This document shows positions 21,558-26,149 of a DNA stretch of 26,149 bases, piece by piece (positions within the stretch are counted from its first letter, which is position 1; every line of letters begins with the position of its first letter). This DNA is from Candidatus Neomicrothrix sp. UBA2131 (GTDB lineage Bacteria; Actinomycetota; Acidimicrobiia; Acidimicrobiales; MedAcidi-G1): positions 1 through 26,149 of the forward strand of contig DCXR01000034.1 of assembly GCA_002329075.1 (NCBI GenBank), read 5' to 3'. A program made the translations under genes and the position numbers. The notes under the pieces were generated by a model. The model ran no database searches. It was not told the origin of the DNA and saw only the letters and a list, made by a program, of their open reading frames with translations.

Positions 21558-22808
21558 TCACGCCACCCCCACGGTGACCATGGCGAAGACCAGCGTGAAG
21601 GCCCCCACCAGGTCGAGTGATGACGTCACGAGGGGAATCCCGTAGGTGTCCGGATCGAGGCCGAACCGGAACGACGCCATGGTCGAGTAGTAGGCGACCA
21701 ACACCACGAACACGACTGCCAGGCCGCCGGCGAGGAGCGCCACCATCAGCACCTGGCCGAGGGCAGGTCCTGTCTGGTCGGTGAGCGCCGCCGCCACATG
21801 GGCTGCCACGGCACCGAGGGCGAACACGGGAAGGGCCAGCAGCACGACCGACCGGATATCGCGTCCGCTGGCACGGCTCGGTAGCGGTGTCGCATCATCG
21901 AGTCCGAGGTGGAACTGGGTCGAGAGGCGGCTGCAGAGTATGCCGCCCAGTGCCCCCGCCCCGCCGAGGAAGGCCGGCAGGAGGATCAGGACAGCCTCGG
22001 CACCGAGCAGGTCGTCGAGGCGGCGCTCGATCATGATCCCCGCCAGGAGGTCGAGCACGACGGCCACCACGAGGACCGGCACCGACTGGCGGACGATGCG
22101 TCCGACCTCCTCGATCGGTGCGCGCCATGCAGTGACCAGCACGACCGACGAGCCACCTACCAGGCCGACGGCCAATGCCGATGAGGACACGCCATGGCCG
22201 GCTGCCGCCGCTGCGATCACGAGCGCCGGCACCGTGAGCAGGTCGCCGATGGTGGTCACCAGCGGTGCGGTCACGTTGTCGAGGTCCCATCCGAACCGGA
22301 CCGATCCGACCACCATCACGACGGTCACCATCCCGACGGCGGCCGATGCGATCAACCCACCCAGGGTCGACACCACGAGGAAGTCGGCCAGGGTCATCGA
22401 TGCGGTGAGTCCGAACACGGTGGCGGTGCCCTTGGCCAGGACCGCCAGGACCATGCTGAAGGCCAGGGAGAGAGCCCCGGCAGCCAGGAGGTTGCCGCCG
22501 ACGACCCCGTCCGGCCGGAAGTTGAGGCGAAACGTTCCCGCATGTGCGGCCGTGCCGAGGCGGCTTCCCATGGCGCCGAAGACGTTGCCGCGCAACGCCA
22601 CCGCACCCGGGACCAGCAGCAGCAGGCCGGGAAGTTCGCGCAGCGTCCCCTCGGCGGCGGCCAGGACGAGCCCCCCGAGCGTGGCGAACAGTACCCCGAT
22701 CAGAAGCGCCGCGAGCCGTTGTACGGCGTCGGCCCGACCGGACCGGAGGCGCTGGAGGCCTGCAGGGGCACGTCGGCTCGAGGGCATGGCCCCAGTGTGC
22801 TTGACCAT
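21558..22808 (-). CDS. MgtE/SLC41-type divalent cation transporter, membrane domain duplicated, no CBS domains
   Basis: A 416-residue, very hydrophobic protein made of two MgtE-type membrane units (about 35-205 and 245-416). Unit 1 has LLLLVPGAVALRGNVFGAMG (62-81) and GWDLDNVTAPLVTTIGD (173-189); unit 2 has LILLPAFLGGAGALGGI (274-290) and GLDPDTYGIPLVTSSLD (383-399). The last motif in each unit corresponds to the MgtE pore segment, with Asp189 and Asp399 at the place of the metal-site Asp. Canonical MgtE has cytoplasmic N and CBS domains that gate the channel by magnesium; they are absent. It probably transports Mg2+ or another divalent cation as a single-chain pseudo-dimer. The start is ATG at 22808, or ATG at 22787 seven codons in. 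It lies between dnaE2 and the regulator gene. Confidence 0.85.
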   Translation of the reverse strand: MVKHTGAMPSSRRAPAGLQRLRSGRADAVQRLAALLIGVLFATLGGLVLAAAEGTLRELPGLLLLVPGAVALRGNVFGAMGSRLGTAAHAGTFRLNFRPDGVVGGNLLAAGALSLAFSMVLAVLAKGTATVFGLTASMTLADFLVVSTLGGLIASAAVGMVTVVMVVGSVRFGWDLDNVTAPLVTTIGDLLTVPALVIAAAAAGHGVSSSALAVGLVGGSSVVLVTAWRAPIEEVGRIVRQSVPVLVVAVVLDLLAGIMIERRLDDLLGAEAVLILLPAFLGGAGALGGILCSRLSTQFHLGLDDATPLPSRASGRDIRSVVLLALPVFALGAVAAHVAAALTDQTGPALGQVLMVALLAGGLAVVFVVLVAYYSTMASFRFGLDPDTYGIPLVTSSLDLVGAFTLVFAMVTVGVA

Positions 22809-22844
22809 CGGCCATCAGATGGTGCTCTTGGCAGGTGCGGTGTT

Positions 22845-25800
22845 TCACCGGAAGTCGCGGGAGCGGACCGGCGAGGCCAGGACCAGCGGTTCGAGCCGCT
22901 CGGCGACCACGTTGACCGCCCCCTCGGCCGACTCGACCCGCCCCCGGACCAGCAGGGCCGGCGCCCCGGCGACCACCTCCCGGTGGTGGATCCAGCAGCC
23001 GGGCGACACCACTACGTTGACGAGGCCCGTCTCGTCCTCGAGGTTTAGGAACGTGACCCCGCCGGCGGTTGCCGGTCGCTGACGGTGGGTGACCACCCCC
23101 GCCACCCACACCCTGGTCCCGTCGGCCACGATGCGCAGGCCGTCGGCCGTCACCACCCCGGCGGCCTCGAGTTCGCTGCGGACGAAGCGGGTGGGATGCC
23201 CGTCGGGTGACACGCCGGTGGCCCACAGGTCGGCCCGTGCCGTCTCGGGAGCCGTCAACGGCGGGAGCGGCGGGGCATCGACACCGGTGACGACACCCGG
23301 GAGTCGGTCGACGCCGGTGGCGGCGAGGGCCCCGGCCGACCACAGGGCTCGGCGACGGTCGGGGCCGAGGCAGCCGAACGCCCCGGCGGTGGCGAGCGCC
23401 TCGAGCACCGCCCGGTCGGGGCCGACCCGTCGCCGGAGGTCCTCGATCGATCGCCAGGGGCGCCCGTCGGCTATGGCCCCGGCCAGGTCGCCACCGACCC
23501 CGCGCACCGATCCGATGCCCATGCGCACGGCCGGGGCGTCGGCCGGGCCCTCGAGGGTGGCGCCGGCCACCGAGCGGTTCAGGTCGGGGGTGCGTACCTC
23601 GACTCCGTGGCGGCGGGCGTCCTGGGCGAGGGTGTGCGGGGCGTAGAAGCCCATGGGCTGGGCGTTGAGCAACCCAGCGCAGAACGCCGCCGGGTAGTGG
23701 TGCTTGAGCCAGGAACTGGCGTACACCAGGTAGGCGAACGACACCGAGTGGCTCTCGGGGAAGCCGTAGTCGGCGAAGGCGGCCAACTTGTCCCAGAGCC
23801 GCTCGATCACGTCGGACGGCACCCCCCGTTCGGCCGCCCCGGCGGTGAAGCGGTCGTGCAGGACCGCCATGCGTCCGTGGCTGCGCTTGGCGGCCATGGC
23901 CTGCCGCAGCCGGTCGGCCTCGACGGGGCAGAACCCGGCCACGTCGATGGCCAGTTGCATGAGTTGCTCCTGGAACAGCGGGATGCCGAGGGTCTTGGCA
24001 AGGGCGTTCTCGCACAGCGGGTGCGGATATGTGACCGGTTCCCGGCCGTTGCGGCGACGGATGTAGGGGTGGACCGAGCCGCCCTGGATGGGACCCGGGC
24101 GGATGAGGGCCACCTCGACCACCAGGTCGTAGAAGCAGCGGGGCCGCAACCGGGGCAGGGTGGCCATCTGGGCACGGCTCTCGATCTGGAACACGCCGAT
24201 GGTGTCGGCGGCGCAGATCATGTCGTAGACGGCGTCCTCCTGGGGCAGAAGCGCCAGGTCGACGGTGACGCCGTGGTGGGCGGCGACCAGGTCGACTGTG
24301 CCGTGGAGGGCACTGAGCATGCCGAGCCCCAGCAGGTCGAACTTGACGAGGCCCGCCGCTGCACAGTCGTCCTTGTCCCACTGCAGGACGCTGCGGTCGG
24401 TCCGGGTGGCCCACTCGATCGGGCAGACCTCGCCGAGGGGACGGTCGCAGATGACCATGCCGCCGGAGTGGACGCCGAGGTGGCGGGGGGCATCGGCCAG
24501 TTCGGCGGCCAGATCCTGCACCTCGGCGGGCACGACGGAGGCTCTCTCCTGCCCTGATCCCGGATCCGCCTCTCCGGGGAGGCGCCGTCCGACCGCCTTG
24601 GCGAAGGCGTCCTGTTGGCCGGGGGCGTAGCCGAGGGCCAGGGCGACATCGCGCACCGCCGAGCGCCGCCGGTAGCTGATGACGTTGGCAACCTGGGCGG
24701 CGTGGCGACGCCCGTGGCGCTCGTAGACGTACTGGATGACCTCTTCGCGACGGCCGCTCTCGATGTCGATGTCGATGTCGGGCGGACCCTCCCGGGCCGG
24801 GGAGAGGAAGCGTTCGAACAGCAGGTCGAGGCCCACGGCGTCGACGTTGGTGATGCCGAGGGCGTAGCAGACGGCGGAGTTGGCGGCCGACCCCCGCCCC
24901 TGGCAGTAGATGTCGGAGCGGCGGCAGAACTCGACCAGGTCCCAGACGACGAGGAAGTAGCCGGAGTATCCCAACTGTCCGATGACCGACAGCTCATGGT
25001 CGATCTGGGCCCAGGCCCCGGGAACCCGCTCGGATGCCCGGTCCCCATAGCGGCCGACGGCTCCGGCCTCGGTCAGGCGGCGCAGGTGGGCCATCTCGTC
25101 GAGCCCGTCGGGGCACGGGAAGGGCGGGAGGTCGGGGGCCACGAGGCGCAGGTCGAAGGTGCAGCGGCGGCCCAGTTCGGCGGCGATCTCGACGGCGCCC
25201 GGCCAGCGGGTGAAACGGCGGGCCTGTTCGGCACCCGACCGGAGGTGGGCCGACCCGGCGGCCGGGAGCCACCCGTCGAGGTCCACCAACGGGCGGCGGG
25301 CCCGCACGGCGGCCAACACCGTGGCGAGGCGGCGACGGGAGGGCCGGTGGTAGTGGACGTTGTTGGTGGCGACCACGTCGAGGTCGGCGGCCACGGCCAG
25401 GCGGGCGAGGGCGTCGTTGCGCTCGACGTCGAGGGGGTGGCCGTGGTCCCAGAGTTCGACGAACACCCGGTCGCTGCCGAACCGGTCGACCAGGTCGTGG
25501 AGCCGGCGGGCGGCGACGGCCGGACCGTCTGCCTCGAGGGTGGCCGGCACCGCTCCCTTGCGACAGCCCGTGAGGACCACCCAATCGGCGGTTCCACCGG
25601 TGCCCGTTCCGGCCAGTTCCGTGAGGCGGTCGAGGGAGAGCCGGGGGGCGCCCTTGCGGCCGGCCATCTGAGCCTCGGTTATGGCGGCCCCCAGGCGGGC
25701 GTAGCCGGTCGGGCCGTCGGCCAGCACGAGGAGGTGCTCGGCCGCCGGGTCGGGGGTACCGGTCCGCGGCCCGGCCCCGAGCGAGAGTTCGGCGCCGAAC

Positions 25801-26141
25801 ACGGTGGGGAGGCCGTGGTCGCGGGCCGCCTCGGCGAAGCGGACCACGCCGTAGAAACCGTCGTGGTCGGTTAGGGCGAGGGCGGTCAGGCCCAGCCGGG
25901 CCGCCTCGGCCACCAGTTCGGCCGGGTCGGAGGCACCGTCGAGGAAGCTGAAGCCTGAGTGGCAGTGCAGTTCGGCGTAGGGGACGGATCCTTCGATCCG
26001 ACGGGACGGTGGGGCGTGGGGCGGGGGTGCTGGCGGGTCGGACAGGGGTTTTCCGGGCCGGTCGGCCAGGCGGCGCTCGATCTCGCGCCACGGCATCTCC
26101 CTCCGGGACAAGTCGGACAACGAACGGCGGTCCCACTCCAC
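22845..26141 (-). CDS. dnaE2: Error-prone DNA polymerase III alpha subunit DnaE2 (ImuC)
   Basis: About 1098 residues. The N-terminal PHP domain has AELHCHSGFSFLDGAS (56-71) and LTDHDGFYG (90-98). The polymerase core has GRGSAANS (415-422), PDIDIDIESGRREEVIQYVY (454-473) with catalytic Asp457 and Asp459, and VKFDLLGLGM with the third Asp. Helix-hairpin-helix and OB-fold regions follow (GVTFLNLEDETGLVNVVV). The IESGRREEVIQ signature separates DnaE2 from replicative DnaE1. With ImuA'/ImuB it performs SOS-induced mutagenic translesion synthesis. The start is uncertain: GTG at 26141 gives a mycobacterial-like N-terminus, ATG at 26096 is possible, and the frame stays open to the window edge. Partner genes would be expected upstream, outside the window. 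Confidence 0.94.
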   Translation of the reverse strand: MEWDRRSLSDLSRREMPWREIERRLADRPGKPLSDPPAPPPHAPPSRRIEGSVPYAELHCHSGFSFLDGASDPAELVAEAARLGLTALALTDHDGFYGVVRFAEAARDHGLPTVFGAELSLGAGPRTGTPDPAAEHLLVLADGPTGYARLGAAITEAQMAGRKGAPRLSLDRLTELAGTGTGGTADWVVLTGCRKGAVPATLEADGPAVAARRLHDLVDRFGSDRVFVELWDHGHPLDVERNDALARLAVAADLDVVATNNVHYHRPSRRRLATVLAAVRARRPLVDLDGWLPAAGSAHLRSGAEQARRFTRWPGAVEIAAELGRRCTFDLRLVAPDLPPFPCPDGLDEMAHLRRLTEAGAVGRYGDRASERVPGAWAQIDHELSVIGQLGYSGYFLVVWDLVEFCRRSDIYCQGRGSAANSAVCYALGITNVDAVGLDLLFERFLSPAREGPPDIDIDIESGRREEVIQYVYERHGRRHAAQVANVISYRRRSAVRDVALALGYAPGQQDAFAKAVGRRLPGEADPGSGQERASVVPAEVQDLAAELADAPRHLGVHSGGMVICDRPLGEVCPIEWATRTDRSVLQWDKDDCAAAGLVKFDLLGLGMLSALHGTVDLVAAHHGVTVDLALLPQEDAVYDMICAADTIGVFQIESRAQMATLPRLRPRCFYDLVVEVALIRPGPIQGGSVHPYIRRRNGREPVTYPHPLCENALAKTLGIPLFQEQLMQLAIDVAGFCPVEADRLRQAMAAKRSHGRMAVLHDRFTAGAAERGVPSDVIERLWDKLAAFADYGFPESHSVSFAYLVYASSWLKHHYPAAFCAGLLNAQPMGFYAPHTLAQDARRHGVEVRTPDLNRSVAGATLEGPADAPAVRMGIGSVRGVGGDLAGAIADGRPWRSIEDLRRRVGPDRAVLEALATAGAFGCLGPDRRRALWSAGALAATGVDRLPGVVTGVDAPPLPPLTAPETARADLWATGVSPDGHPTRFVRSELEAAGVVTADGLRIVADGTRVWVAGVVTHRQRPATAGGVTFLNLEDETGLVNVVVSPGCWIHHREVVAGAPALLVRGRVESAEGAVNVVAERLEPLVLASPVRSRDFR

Positions 26142-26149
26142 AGCAGAAC

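Noticed and set aside
21895..24414. An 839-codon minus-strand frame across the MgtE-like gene and dnaE2
   Set aside because: It is out of frame with both real genes on the same strand and reads as Arg/Pro/Gly-rich low-complexity sequence. Both overlapping genes have clear family motifs.
24615..25874. A 419-codon plus-strand frame opposite dnaE2
   Set aside because: Antisense shadow of the PHP and polymerase region, with no domain and no promoter or ribosome site that stands out.
1..26149. tRNA or rRNA genes, CRISPR arrays, insertion sequences, prophage or defence islands
   Set aside because: Nearly all of the sequence is accounted for by intact housekeeping genes, intergenic gaps are about 112 bases or shorter, and I found no repeat arrays, transposase motifs or cloverleaf-like segments.

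Overview
The window is gene-dense, high-GC DNA (by eye roughly 70% G+C) with no gap between genes longer than about 112 bases. The gene content points to an actinobacterium: the mismatch endonuclease NucS in place of MutS/MutL, a mycothiol-conjugate amidase (Mca), a probable F420-dependent luciferase-like oxidoreductase, a UvrD2-type helicase with HRDC domains and an error-prone DnaE2 polymerase. A deep-branching, possibly aquatic lineage such as Acidimicrobiia would fit, but the class is an inference. I see chromosomal housekeeping and stress genes only: no tRNA or rRNA, insertion sequence, phage gene, CRISPR array or origin.

Layout. 1-5.6 kb: a cut-off alpha/beta hydrolase, an ElaA-type acetyltransferase, a mini-metalloprotease, UvrD2, a YjbR-like protein behind exonuclease III, and a HAD phosphatase. 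5.6-7.3 kb: the ribosomal ABC-F factor EttA. 7.3-10.9 kb: a sulfate-activation locus, cysD-cysN-cysC on the minus strand and the PAP phosphatase cysQ divergent from it. 10.9-13.5 kb: nucS, a geranylgeranyl-reductase-like flavoprotein and a PAP2 phosphatase. 13.5-16.3 kb: a small unannotated 59-residue protein, a mismatch-specific uracil glycosylase with an extra N-terminal domain, an LLM oxidoreductase, a 70-residue Arg-rich protein and an exported thermonuclease. 16.4-18.6 kb: a YdjC-type deacetylase homologue, then mca translationally coupled to an SCP2 domain protein. 18.7-20.2 kb: NfeD plus stomatin. 20.2-26.1 kb: a two-gene cation-transport module (PhoU/TrkA_C regulator plus MgtE-type pore) and dnaE2, all on the minus strand.

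How the genes work together. CysDN makes APS, CysC makes PAPS and CysQ removes the by-product PAP. No APS/PAPS reductase is present here, so the PAPS may feed sulfation or a reductase encoded elsewhere. DNA repair is heavily represented (uvrD2, xthA, nucS, mug, dnaE2) although the genes lie in separate transcription units. NfeD/stomatin and the PhoU/TrkA_C-MgtE pair meet tail to tail and are both membrane systems.

The strongest sequence-level pattern not captured by gene calls is a TANNNT-like -10 box ending 6-8 bases before the start codon of 12 genes, which predicts widespread leaderless transcription. The observations I find most worth a second look are the duplicated-regulator/duplicated-pore cation module, a His/Asp-Pro tandem repeat inserted in Mca, a YdjC homologue with changed metal-site residues, the tandem-HRDC UvrD2, and a perfect palindrome lying in both divergent cys promoters.
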